From Nitrospira sp. (GTDB lineage Bacteria; Nitrospirota; Nitrospiria; Nitrospirales; Nitrospiraceae), in contig JALDRG010000002.1 in NCBI GenBank assembly GCA_031315995.1, positions 124,001-188,000 of the forward strand: a stretch of 64,000 nucleotides of DNA, read 5' to 3'. How positions within the stretch are numbered: position 1 is the stretch's first letter; every line of letters begins with the position of its first letter. The notes under the pieces were generated by a model. It made no database searches and was not told the DNA's origin. It was given only the letters and a program-made list of their open reading frames with translations. Below, piece by piece: positions 9,152 through 17,400 of this stretch. A program made the translations under genes and the position numbers.

Positions 9152-9862
9152 CTAGAATGCAATCCCGACATAGGGCCCGACTTGAAAATAACTATTGGAC
9201 GTGTTGGTCATGTTGGCCGTCAGGTGGTAGCGGGCGTCCATGCCCAATTTGAAGGCCTTCCAGACCTGATACTCGAATCCGGCGCCGAACTGCACCCCCA
9301 CATCCAAATATTGCGTCTGGTTGGAGGGAGGACTGATGACATGGATATCCAACCCGACCGGAATAAGCCAGGGCCGAAAGGCGCTGCCTTCCATGAACTT
9401 CAACTTTGGTGCGATGTCGATCGTGACCATCGTCAATTGTTGCAGCGACGGTGTGGTCGAGGTGACCTGCAAGCCTGCCGGCGGAGTCGTGCCGACGCCG
9501 ATGTTCCCGGTGTTGGTCACGACTTTGGATGAGATACGATTGAATTGCAGACCGATCTCGCCCATAGCCCAAGTCCCATTCATCATGCCCCACGCGTTCT
9601 TCGACATCGCCAAATCCAACCAAGCGCCGACATACCATCCGTTCTGACTATTGTTCAGACCGGCGCCAAGCGGATTCCTGGCGTCGGTGAACAGCGCATT
9701 GGATCGATCGCTGTCCAGCCGCATGAACCCACCCTTGAACGCAATCATATTGCCGATTTCTTCAGCCGAAACCGGCCGCGCACCAAAAACACCGAGCACC
9801 GCGACGATCGCAACCGTCGCACGCACGACTCCACCGATCCCACGTCTCATCCGTTTCTGCAT
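9152..9862 (-). CDS. outer-membrane beta-barrel protein (OmpA/OmpW-like size)
   Basis: 236 residues. A signal peptide ends at RPVSAEE; the mature part has alternating strands (for example NGWYVGAWLDLAM, WGMMNGTWAMGEIGLQF, DVGVQFGAGFEYQVW, FKLGMDARYHLTAN) and ends in VGPYVGIAF with the terminal Phe of outer-membrane barrels. Size suits an eight- to ten-stranded barrel. The ATG at 9862 follows AGGAGGGGGGCATT, a strong ribosome site. It is the most downstream member of a minus-strand block of secreted proteins (SUMF1-like, cupredoxin-like, multicopper oxidase), but 142 bases separate it from the next gene. Ligand unknown. Confidence 0.8.
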   Translation of the reverse strand: MQKRMRRGIGGVVRATVAIVAVLGVFGARPVSAEEIGNMIAFKGGFMRLDSDRSNALFTDARNPLGAGLNNSQNGWYVGAWLDLAMSKNAWGMMNGTWAMGEIGLQFNRISSKVVTNTGNIGVGTTPPAGLQVTSTTPSLQQLTMVTIDIAPKLKFMEGSAFRPWLIPVGLDIHVISPPSNQTQYLDVGVQFGAGFEYQVWKAFKLGMDARYHLTANMTNTSNSYFQVGPYVGIAF

Positions 9863-10004
9863 AATGCCCCCCTCCTTGGGCTGTTGTTACGGGAACGTCA
9901 TCATGACTTTCCCGTCGGCTTGCTGCGTAGCGCTCGCCGGCCCGAGGCATCAGCATGGTCAAGAATCGACGCATGTTCGACAACTACTGTCCGTTCGGCC
10001 CCGC

Positions 10005-10928
10005 TTAAGACACGGGGCTCGCGGCTCCCTCATTCACATCATTCACATCTTGCGCACAACGGAACCCCATCCAATTGAGCTTGGTCTTCGGGTCGGTTCC
10101 ATTCCGCATCGCCGCCCGCATCGTGGTGGTGCTATCCATCCATCCACCGCCGCGGAACGCTTTCTGCGTGCCGGTCTTCGGCCCTTTCGGGTTCCGATCC
10201 GGCGCGGTCTTGTAATAATCCTGGTCGTACCAATCGGAGACCCATTCGGCCACGTTCCCGAGGGTTTGATAGAGGCCATAGGGGCTCACGGCATTGTCGT
10301 ACTTGTCGACGGAAATGATCGGCGGATAGAGCAGCAGCCGTTCGGGACGATCCCGCACCGGCCCCGACAATCCGGTCCTGCCGAAGTTGGCCCTGGTCGG
10401 ACCGGCATATTCGCTCCCCCATGGGAACCGCCGCCCATCGACCCCCCGCGCGGCCTTCTCCCACTCCGCCTCCGTCGGCAACCGCTTGCCCGCCCATCGG
10501 CAATAGGCATCCGCGTCATACCAGCTCACGTGCATGATGGGGTGCTGCGCCATCGTCTCCTGAAAATTTCCTCCGTCATACCGCCAATCCAATTGCGGCA
10601 ACCGGTTGGTGGCCAACACAAACTTGAGATAGGCCAGCGCCGTCACCTCGTACTTGCCGATCTCGAAGGCATCCAGATACACGCGACGCTGCGGGATCTC
10701 ACTTCGATAGGCCACTCGATCCGTCTTCTTATCGCTGCCCATCACGAACTCTCCCGCCGGAATCAACACCATCTCGTCTTTGGTGTTCCACTTTGCGACC
10801 CGCTCTTGCGCGAGTCGCTTGCCTGCTTCCGTCCACTCCACGACGATATCCTGGGTATCCAACGCCTGCACGGCCGGCGCCAACGCCCATAGTGCCGCTC
10901 CGATCAACAGGGCCTGCCCGGCTCGCAT
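10005..10928 (-). CDS. secreted SUMF1/FGE-fold protein lacking catalytic cysteines (copy 1)
   Basis: 307 residues with a signal peptide (MRAGQALLIG... ending at VQALDTQ) and a full formylglycine-generating-enzyme-sulfatase fold: MVLIPAGEFVMGSD, the HVSWYDADAYCRWAGKRLPTEAEWEKAARG block, GNVAEWVSDWY and FRGGGWMD...GFRCA. The real sulfatase-activating enzymes carry two catalytic cysteines just after the RGGSW motif; here that stretch (MDSTTTMRAAMRNG) has none, so this is a non-FGE member of the fold (as in EgtB, PvdO or NirV relatives) of unknown activity. The ATG at 10928 gives a proper signal peptide; an ATG at 10979 would add 17 charged residues. Copy 2 lies 69 bases upstream. Confidence 0.87.
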   Translation of the reverse strand: MRAGQALLIGAALWALAPAVQALDTQDIVVEWTEAGKRLAQERVAKWNTKDEMVLIPAGEFVMGSDKKTDRVAYRSEIPQRRVYLDAFEIGKYEVTALAYLKFVLATNRLPQLDWRYDGGNFQETMAQHPIMHVSWYDADAYCRWAGKRLPTEAEWEKAARGVDGRRFPWGSEYAGPTRANFGRTGLSGPVRDRPERLLLYPPIISVDKYDNAVSPYGLYQTLGNVAEWVSDWYDQDYYKTAPDRNPKGPKTGTQKAFRGGGWMDSTTTMRAAMRNGTDPKTKLNWMGFRCAQDVNDVNEGAASPVS

Positions 10929-10997
10929 GAATGGACCTGCTCTACCTGTCCGTTGCCTGTTCACCCTCGGCCTCCTCATCCTGTTCGACTTCGACGC

Positions 10998-11921
10998 TCA
11001 GCGGTCGGCCTTTTGCAGAAGTTCCGGATCGACGGCTGAAAGTTGGCGGCTATCGTCTTCTGATGCGGCGCAACGAAATCCGATCAAATAACTCCAGTGA
11101 TCCAAGCCACCGGAGTTACGCCCGGCGGAGCGGGCCACTTCGGGATCTTCGTTCCACGATCCTCCGCGAAACACTTTGTCCTGTCCCGTCGCGGGGCCGA
11201 GCGGATTCCGGTTGTGTGCGCGCCGGTAATACTCCGGATCGAACCAATCCGAGACCCACTCGCTCACATTGCCCGCAAGCTGATAGACCCCGTAGGGACT
11301 CACGCCGTTCTCGTATCGATCCACATTCGCGAGCGGCGGGTATTTCGCTCCGCGCTTGGAGCCGGAGTGGGCAATATTGCTTTTGATCCATCCCGCAGGC
11401 TCATTGCCCCAGGGAAACATCCGGCCATCTTCACCGCGCGCGGCCTTCTCCCATTCGGCTTCGGTCGGCAGACGGGCGCTTCTCCAACGGCAATAGGCGT
11501 CGGCATCCCGCCAAGACACGCCGATCACCGGATGTTTGGCCATCTTGTCCAGAAACGGCTGTCCCCGCCAGTATTGCGGCCACGCCGCACCGGTGGCCAG
11601 CACATACCGGAGATAGTTCACGTTGCTGACCTCGAACCGGTCGATGCGGAACGCATCGACATACACGTGCCGCTGTGGCTGTTCCTGCGGCCCGGCAGCC
11701 CGATCAAACCGAGGATCGCTTCCCATCAGAAATGTGCCCGCCGGAATTCCCACCATGCCTCCCGGCACCTCAATCAACGCCAGCCGCTCCGCCTCATCGA
11801 GGGGGGACCACAACGGCGGGGGTTTCGGCAGTTCATGATCGGCGTGAAGTAACCCTAGTGGTGACAGACACACCGACAGCAGTACTGCCCCCGTCATTCT
11901 CATCATCGCTAGGCTGTTCAT
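10998..11921 (-). CDS. secreted SUMF1/FGE-fold protein lacking catalytic cysteines (copy 2)
   Basis: Paralogue of the next gene on the same strand, about 307 residues. It has a signal peptide, then MVGIPAGTFLMGSDPRFDR, GVSWRDADAYCRW, RLPTEAEWEKAARGEDGRMFPWG, AGNVSEWVSDWFDPEYY and FRGGSWNEDPEVARSAGRNSG...GFRCA. As in copy 1, the two catalytic cysteines of formylglycine-generating enzymes are absent after RGGSW. The ATG at 11921 is preferred to an upstream TTG at 11945, without a strong ribosome site to prove it. It follows the cupredoxin-like gene by 78 bases, so the two SUMF1-like and two cupredoxin-like genes may be co-expressed; a role in maturing or binding the copper proteins is only a guess. 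Confidence 0.86.
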   Translation of the reverse strand: MNSLAMMRMTGAVLLSVCLSPLGLLHADHELPKPPPLWSPLDEAERLALIEVPGGMVGIPAGTFLMGSDPRFDRAAGPQEQPQRHVYVDAFRIDRFEVSNVNYLRYVLATGAAWPQYWRGQPFLDKMAKHPVIGVSWRDADAYCRWRSARLPTEAEWEKAARGEDGRMFPWGNEPAGWIKSNIAHSGSKRGAKYPPLANVDRYENGVSPYGVYQLAGNVSEWVSDWFDPEYYRRAHNRNPLGPATGQDKVFRGGSWNEDPEVARSAGRNSGGLDHWSYLIGFRCAASEDDSRQLSAVDPELLQKADR

Positions 11922-11999
11922 GGCTGGACGTGTGTTCGAGAACAACCCGTCGGTCTCCGCGGTCGGATCCTGAACGAGGCTCGCTCCTGTCTGGGTGCG

Positions 12000-12953
12000 T
12001 TAATACACTTGTTTTTCCAATGTCGGTAGAATTGAAGACTGTACGTCCTCGGTAATCGTGTAGCGGATGTAGGCGTTTTCGATCATCTGATTGGCATACA
12101 AACGCCCCGTGGGGGCCTCAACTTTCACATCGACCGAGGCCGTCCCCTTCTCCGGTATCGTGACGGTCTGCTCATACTTCTCCCGCAGATAGGGATGCCA
12201 GATGGTGACGGTATATGTTCCAGGCGGAACATCCGTCAGTTCGTAGCGCCCCTGCTCATCGGTCAGGGTGTAATAGGGATGTTCCATCACAAGGGCCCAG
12301 CTTTCCATGTAGGCATGAAACCCACACTGCATCGTGAAGACGCGCCGTCCCTTGGTCATCTTGACCTCTTGGGTGATCGGCACTCCTTCGTAATGCTTAT
12401 GAAAATGTGCGCTCAGGCCGGCCTCATTCGGATACCGCTTGCTGATCGGCAACGGCACATTGAACAACACCCGTGGCCCCAAGTGAGAGGTCTCGTACGC
12501 CTGCACATCGTGCAGGGCCGGGTCCATATTGATCACCACGATATCGTGCTGATCCCTGACTAAATTGACGAACGGGAGAAAACGACAATCCATGGCTTCG
12601 ACTCGGGGAGCCGCGAACTCCCCGAATGGCTTTCCTCGAGTCACCTTCTCGAGATAAACGACCACCTGTTTGAATTCGCCGTCTTTTCCCACTTGAAACG
12701 GTTGAAGGAGCCGCCATCCTTGACCGTCTGAGATCCGACCGCAATAGATCTGATCCGGCAGGGTCGTGAGGTTGTAGCCTTTCGGCTTCGGCACTTCGCC
12801 GACCATGGTGACCGTGCCGGAAAGCGTTCCCCCATCGGTAACCGTGACTTCCTCATATCCCCACGCCGACACATGCGTGAAAGGGACGGACAATAAGAGC
12901 GCAGCTACAATGTGCACGAACCGATTTATCATCTTCGGCTTGGTGTTGGTCAT
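12000..12953 (-). CDS. secreted cupredoxin-like protein with CarboxypepD regulatory-like domain (copy 1)
   Basis: About 317 residues from the ATG at 12953 (an ATG at 12932 is an equally good alternative; both precede the signal peptide). The N-terminal part resembles a cupredoxin with candidate type 1 copper ligands His in DPALHDVQAYE and Cys, His and Met in MQCGFHAYM; the Cys-x2-His-x2-Met spacing is the one seen in amicyanin. The C-terminal part (YYTLTDEQGRYELTDVPPGTYTVTIWHPY) is a CarboxypepD-type beta-sandwich. Probably a periplasmic electron carrier or copper protein. It is a clear paralogue of the upstream gene at 13303-14229. Confidence 0.82.
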   Translation of the reverse strand: MTNTKPKMINRFVHIVAALLLSVPFTHVSAWGYEEVTVTDGGTLSGTVTMVGEVPKPKGYNLTTLPDQIYCGRISDGQGWRLLQPFQVGKDGEFKQVVVYLEKVTRGKPFGEFAAPRVEAMDCRFLPFVNLVRDQHDIVVINMDPALHDVQAYETSHLGPRVLFNVPLPISKRYPNEAGLSAHFHKHYEGVPITQEVKMTKGRRVFTMQCGFHAYMESWALVMEHPYYTLTDEQGRYELTDVPPGTYTVTIWHPYLREKYEQTVTIPEKGTASVDVKVEAPTGRLYANQMIENAYIRYTITEDVQSSILPTLEKQVY

Positions 12954-13302
12954 AGTGAATCGCGCCTCAGGGTTCTTTTTATTGAGTTCCAGAACGTCCG
13001 GCGACTCCGCCTCTTCAACAACTCCCTCTCGCACAAAGAGCCGGCCGCCTATCTGTCGGCATATCGTCATCTGATTATGGCGGGAACCGGCATGGCCGAC
13101 GCCTGATCCCTCGATGTCCATTCGACGACGAAGTTTCCTGCATCGAACCGACCGGCCATCGAGAGAGGATCACCGGCGCTGCCGTGATCGACTGCACGGT
13201 GTGGAACACCGTCCACCGTCGGCAGACGCGGCCTGCCATGCGCATTACCCTTCGACCTCCTTTAGGCGGGGCCGGATACTTTCTACTCTCGTCACCCATT
13301 CC
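12954..13302. other. 349-bp intergenic region between the two cupredoxin-like genes
   Basis: Continues open on the minus strand as a possible 56-residue N-terminal extension of the downstream cupredoxin-like protein, but that stretch is charged, precedes a signal peptide and is unlike the paralogue, so I treat it as untranslated. No other gene or terminator seen. Confidence 0.5.
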
Positions 13303-14229
13303 TCAGTGCTCCTGCTTTTTGATCATCGGATCGATATCTTTCTGTGCTTCCACAGTGTAGCGGGCGGACGGGTGATCCAACACCTCGTTGGCATAGAGCC
13401 GGCCCGTCGGGGCCGCGACCATAATACCGGCCTCCACAGTCCCTTTTGGACCGACAGTGACCGTCTGCTCTATCGTGCTCCTGATATACGGATGCCAGAC
13501 GACCAGCTTATAGGTGCCCGGCGGCACATCAGTCATGGTGAATCGACCCTGTTCATCTGTCTTGGCAAAATACGGGTTGGTGATGGCGACACCCCAACTT
13601 TCCATGTAGGCGTGAAAACCGCACTGCATGACGAAGACTCGACGGCCCTTGCTGAGATTGACCAATTGCTTCATCGGCGGGCCGGCCATATGCTTGTGGT
13701 ACATCCCGGCATCGCTGCGATCCTTGAGGTCGCGGGGATGCGCTGGGTTCATCGGCAACGGCACGTTGAACAAGACACGCGCACCCAGATGCGACGTTTC
13801 ATAGGCCTGAATATCGTGCATGACCGGATCCATGTTGACCACCGTCACCGTTTGATCGTCCCGCACGACGGTCGTGAACGGAAGGAAGAGACAGTCTCTC
13901 GCTTCGATTTGGGGGACGGTCTTTTCAGCGAAGGGTTTGCCTTTTTCGATCCCTTCCAGATAGACCACCACATCGCGAAACTCACCTGCCGGCCCGACCT
14001 GGAAGGGTTGCAGAATCCGCCAGCCTCGCCCGTCAGAAATCCGTCCGCAATAGTATTGGTCCGGCAACGTAATGAGGTTGTAGCCCTTCGGCTTCGGCAC
14101 GGTACCCTCAAGTTTGACGGTTCCCATGATGGTCCCGCCCTCTGAAACCGAGATCTCTTCATAGGCCATGGCCGGACTGCCTAGACAGGCAGCCATCAGC
14201 CCTATCGCGATGGTGGTCCCAATCTTCAT
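13303..14229 (-). CDS. secreted cupredoxin-like protein with CarboxypepD regulatory-like domain (copy 2)
   Basis: 308 residues with a clean signal peptide (ending PAMAYEE). Candidate copper ligands are His128 (PVMHDIQ) and Cys183, His186 and Met189 (MQCGFHAYM), giving the amicyanin-type Cys-x2-His-x2-Met loop. The last third (KTDEQGRFTMTDVPPGTYKLVVWHPY) is a CarboxypepD-like domain, followed by a conserved APTGRLYANE tail shared with copy 1. The ATG at 14229 follows GGGAGG, and 13 bases around that ribosome site (GAGGGAGGCCGAC) are identical to those before the multicopper oxidase gene. Likely a periplasmic copper electron carrier working with that oxidase; this partnership is inferred from context. 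Confidence 0.85.
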   Translation of the reverse strand: MKIGTTIAIGLMAACLGSPAMAYEEISVSEGGTIMGTVKLEGTVPKPKGYNLITLPDQYYCGRISDGRGWRILQPFQVGPAGEFRDVVVYLEGIEKGKPFAEKTVPQIEARDCLFLPFTTVVRDDQTVTVVNMDPVMHDIQAYETSHLGARVLFNVPLPMNPAHPRDLKDRSDAGMYHKHMAGPPMKQLVNLSKGRRVFVMQCGFHAYMESWGVAITNPYFAKTDEQGRFTMTDVPPGTYKLVVWHPYIRSTIEQTVTVGPKGTVEAGIMVAAPTGRLYANEVLDHPSARYTVEAQKDIDPMIKKQEH

Positions 14230-14350
14230 TTCGTCGGCCTCCCTCTAGTTTCTCCACATACGAATATCGCAGCCCCTCAGCCGCGCTAAGATCAGGATAC
14301 GCTCCCCCACCGGCCTATCTCAAGACTCAGGCACCGAACCTAGAAACACA

Positions 14351-14388
14351 GATGGGGGAGCTGCGTACTACGTGGCAGCTCCCCCATC
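14351..14388 (-). terminator. strong hairpin after the multicopper oxidase gene
   Basis: A perfect 14-bp inverted repeat (arms 14351-14364 and 14375-14388, 10-base loop) starting 25 bases beyond the oxidase stop codon. On the minus strand it is followed by TGTGTTTC, a modest U-rich tail, so it is a probable intrinsic terminator or an mRNA-stabilising hairpin between the oxidase and the cupredoxin-like gene. Confidence 0.7.
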
Positions 14389-14412
14389 CGGTATCACGCC
14401 ATGACGAACCCG

Positions 14413-16674
14413 CTACTTCATAGCAGTCGGAATCGCCTGCGGCTCAGGCAGCTCGGCTTGACGCGTGCCTGATCCACTTCCGCTGAGAGGCTGAATCCGC
14501 GAATCGCCGGTCGGCAACACGCGCAGATAGCCCCACTGTCCGGACTGCGTGTAGGGCAGCCGCGCATTCGACCACACGAAGTCACCCACCTGACGATACG
14601 GTCCGCCCGCACCGCCACGGATGAAGACATCGAGGATCTCAGACCCGGCGTATTCCACCACGCTGATCATATCGGCACCCGTCATGTACGGCTCGATCGG
14701 CCACTCGTGGCCTTCGACACTGAACATGCAGTTCTGCTCGCTGTTTGCGCCGATCACGTGGATACGGATCGCATCGCCCGCATGCGCCTCGATCAAAGGC
14801 GTCACGGGATCTTCGGGCTTATCCACCGCACAAGGCTGGAACATTTTGCCCAGCGAGCACCCTTGCTCTTCACGGAACTTGTACGGTTCGGCGCGGTAGT
14901 TCACCGACGTCAAACCGGCCACGTTCTGCACGTACGGCATAAACGCGGTTCCGATAATGTTGTCCTCATCTTGGAAGAAGAGGGCCACATCACGGTAGTT
15001 CCGCTTGCCGACGTTCTCAGGCAGGCTGGCGTCGACAATGACGTCCGCCCGCCACACGTTCTTCTGCGACACATCGGCACCGGTGACCGGATCACGATAT
15101 TGCGATCCCTTCGGCCCGATGACGATCGCGCCGTACAATCCGTTGCGCGGATTGAGGACGATGTTGCCGCCGTCCCAGACCAACGACGTCGTTTCCTTGT
15201 TCAAAGGATGCGCGTAGTAGGTATAGGTGCGGCTTTCGCCCGGCGCCACGGTCTGGTCGCCGGCGTTGTTGCCGACATTCAGGCCCTGGCTGTCTTTCGG
15301 ATCGAAGGCCAGGCCCGGCGCAAAGAACGACGCCCGGCTCGCCTTCATCTTGTTCTTCAGATTCACCTTGATGCAATCGCCCAGATTCGCGCGCAGCGTG
15401 AGCGGATTCGGCATCACGTTGCCCGCCACGGTCGCGGCTTCTTCCTCCAGCGCGAAGATCTTGCCTTCCGGCATGGTCATTTCGATCTTCCGCTCGAAGT
15501 CCACCTCGATCGCATCCGGGGACTTCGGATTGAGCTTCATCGGGCGATCCAACGCCACGACGTTGAAGCTCTTCACCGGAGCATCCGACGGACAGACGGA
15601 ATTTGGTGTCGCTGGGATCCCGAGAGGATTGGTCCCCTTGGGCAGCGGCTTCAAGTCCGCCGTTTCCTTGTCGAGCACACGGATGATGCCCCATCCACCT
15701 TCGGCGAAGTGTGACGTTCTGCCGTTGAAGTGAATGTAATCGCCAGGCATCCCCTGGAATCCGCCCGCCTTGGAGACGAGGTCATACCGCTCGGCGATCC
15801 CGACGTGAATCGAGTTCTTCCGGTTGGCATCCGCCGCATACCGCTCCGTGAGGAAGGTATGGCCGGCGATCGTCCACACGTGCGACTCGTTCATCAGCTG
15901 GTGCAACAGGCGGAACACCATGGTGTCGCCCGTGTACGCCCGCAGGAGCGGAGTGCCCGGATCACCGTGGACCGCGCTGCTGAACAGCTTGGAGGTGTCC
16001 GGATTGTTGGACAGGCGTTGTGCAAACGGAGCCGCGCGGAAGTTGAAGCCGCTACCGGTCGTATGCGTACCGCCGTTGATGTACTTGTTCGGCGCGTTCA
16101 AGATCTTATCCGGCATCTGGAACGACACCGTCTTGCCCGCTTCCAACGCCACTTCGATCGGCTGTCCCGGAGGATTGCCGGCTTCGATGACATTGACCGT
16201 GTGCGGCACCGTGTCGTGGATGGAAACCATCAACTCACGGAAGCTGCCGCTGACACCGGCGCCGATCGGCTCGTTGCTGTGAATGTCCGCGATCGACCAC
16301 ATACACCAACTTGCCGTTCTTCGATCATGATAGGTGGACCCGAACGGCTCCACGATCGTCACGCCGAACCCGCCATGGGGCCAGGTCGTCGGACTGAACG
16401 CATGGTCGCCGGGCAGAACACGGTCCCCATATCCACATCGACCCACCACCGATACCGGCACGAACTCCGGCGACACAAGATCCCCCGCCGGATGGTTCTG
16501 CTTCAGCGGCTTGAAGAACGTGACCAGGTCGCCCTTGATCTCCTTGACCCGGGCAACTTCCTGACAGCTCTTGTCCCGCGGCAGTGACGCCGCCGCATCA
16601 TGGCCCTTCTCCAAACAATCCATCCCCACCATCAACTCGGTGTTCGGATGGAAGAGAGACGCACCGGGCGCCAT
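14413..16674 (-). CDS. large multicopper oxidase, C-terminal part (frame 2)
   Basis: 753 residues that do not stand alone: there is no signal peptide and coding in this frame extends upstream of the ATG at 16674 to about 16740 (GKKTKHLVAG...). It contains several cupredoxin-like domains (HGGFGVTIVEPFGSTYHD; NESHVWTIAGHTFLTERY; YTYYAHPLNKETTSLVWDGG; CMFSVEGHEWPIEPY; SGQWGYLRVLP at the end) but not the HCH type 3 copper motif, which lies in the upstream part at 17116-19338. I read it as the C-terminal half of one protein of about 1,640 residues interrupted by several frameshifts. A perfect hairpin follows the stop codon. Size and domain order recall MofA/MnxG-type manganese oxidases, but substrate is unknown. 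Confidence 0.85.
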   Translation of the reverse strand: MAPGASLFHPNTELMVGMDCLEKGHDAAASLPRDKSCQEVARVKEIKGDLVTFFKPLKQNHPAGDLVSPEFVPVSVVGRCGYGDRVLPGDHAFSPTTWPHGGFGVTIVEPFGSTYHDRRTASWCMWSIADIHSNEPIGAGVSGSFRELMVSIHDTVPHTVNVIEAGNPPGQPIEVALEAGKTVSFQMPDKILNAPNKYINGGTHTTGSGFNFRAAPFAQRLSNNPDTSKLFSSAVHGDPGTPLLRAYTGDTMVFRLLHQLMNESHVWTIAGHTFLTERYAADANRKNSIHVGIAERYDLVSKAGGFQGMPGDYIHFNGRTSHFAEGGWGIIRVLDKETADLKPLPKGTNPLGIPATPNSVCPSDAPVKSFNVVALDRPMKLNPKSPDAIEVDFERKIEMTMPEGKIFALEEEAATVAGNVMPNPLTLRANLGDCIKVNLKNKMKASRASFFAPGLAFDPKDSQGLNVGNNAGDQTVAPGESRTYTYYAHPLNKETTSLVWDGGNIVLNPRNGLYGAIVIGPKGSQYRDPVTGADVSQKNVWRADVIVDASLPENVGKRNYRDVALFFQDEDNIIGTAFMPYVQNVAGLTSVNYRAEPYKFREEQGCSLGKMFQPCAVDKPEDPVTPLIEAHAGDAIRIHVIGANSEQNCMFSVEGHEWPIEPYMTGADMISVVEYAGSEILDVFIRGGAGGPYRQVGDFVWSNARLPYTQSGQWGYLRVLPTGDSRIQPLSGSGSGTRQAELPEPQAIPTAMK

Positions 16675-17400
16675 CTCGATCTTGATGGTCGCCGTTCCGG
16701 CTTTGATGCCTTTTTCACTGCCACCATCGGTGCCGGCAACTAAGTGCTTGGTCTTCTTCCCACATGGTGAACGGGCCGGATCGACATTTCATACTCCATC
16801 CCGAGATCACTCCGTCCGAGTTCCTGCGTCGAACTGGAAGAAGTGTGAGGATGGATAAAGGATCTTGTACTGACTGAGAAATCTTCGTGTAATCGTCGTC
16901 CCATTCGCTGGTCAGCAACACGTCCACGCAGTCATACACGTTGGCGCGGATGACGGCGGGAAGTTTCAGATCATCATTGGCTCTGGTCAACGTCTTTCTC
17001 TTCGAATATCGATCAGACCATCTTGTCCACCATGGGGCCGGCTCTTTCCCTTGCTTCTTGGCCAGAGTGATCGGCATGGACGAAGTGAATGTTGTAATGC
17101 TTCCGATTGGCGTTGTCAGGGCATAGGCCCAACGGCTCCCGTTTCCGCCCGGCATCGCTGTTCGGAGGTCCGTTCACTCGTTCGCGTCCTGGTGAATGGT
17201 TCCAACCAGGGTGCGCCGCTGTGATTCGTGAAAACGGCACACGCTTGCCGAAATGCGCTTGAACAATGGCCAGGCCATCCGTCCCGTCGTCGGGTCGAAA
17301 AGAATCGCTGGCCTGGTGCTGTCATCCCACTTCGCGGCCCACGTATACGGATTCTGGGCCGTGCTCTCCGCTCGCCGCGAGCGATGCTGCTGTCCCACTT
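16675..17400 (-). pseudogene. frameshift-ridden middle of the multicopper oxidase gene
   Basis: Recognisable oxidase sequence jumps between all three minus-strand frames: AYGKTVWDWKW (frame of the 5' part, to about 17390), then PYTWAAKWDDSTRPAILFDPTTGRMAW, then HFGKRVPFS, then TNHSGAPWLEPF, then NANRKHYNIHFV, then NDDLKLPAVIRANVYDCVDVLLTSEWDDDY, then SSHFFQFDA, then NSDGVISG, then MEYEMSIRP, then back to the frame of the 3' part. At least eight small indels are needed in about 650 bases, while the 2 kb on either side are intact. The stretch includes two copper-ligand motifs, HYNIHFV and SHFFQFDA (expected HPHFFQFD). Confidence 0.75.

Noticed and set aside
10005-11921. Sulfatase-modifying formylglycine-generating enzymes
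   Set aside because: The paired catalytic cysteines after the RGGSW motif are missing in both, and no sulfatase gene is in the window.
16715-17155. 146-codon minus-strand frame as an independent gene
   Set aside because: Its middle (NDDLKLPAVIRANVYDCVDVLL) is multicopper oxidase sequence and the rest is out of frame; it is part of the broken oxidase gene.
16675-17400. Programmed frameshifting in the oxidase gene
   Set aside because: Too many shifts in different directions within 700 bases and no slippery heptamer with a following structure was found.
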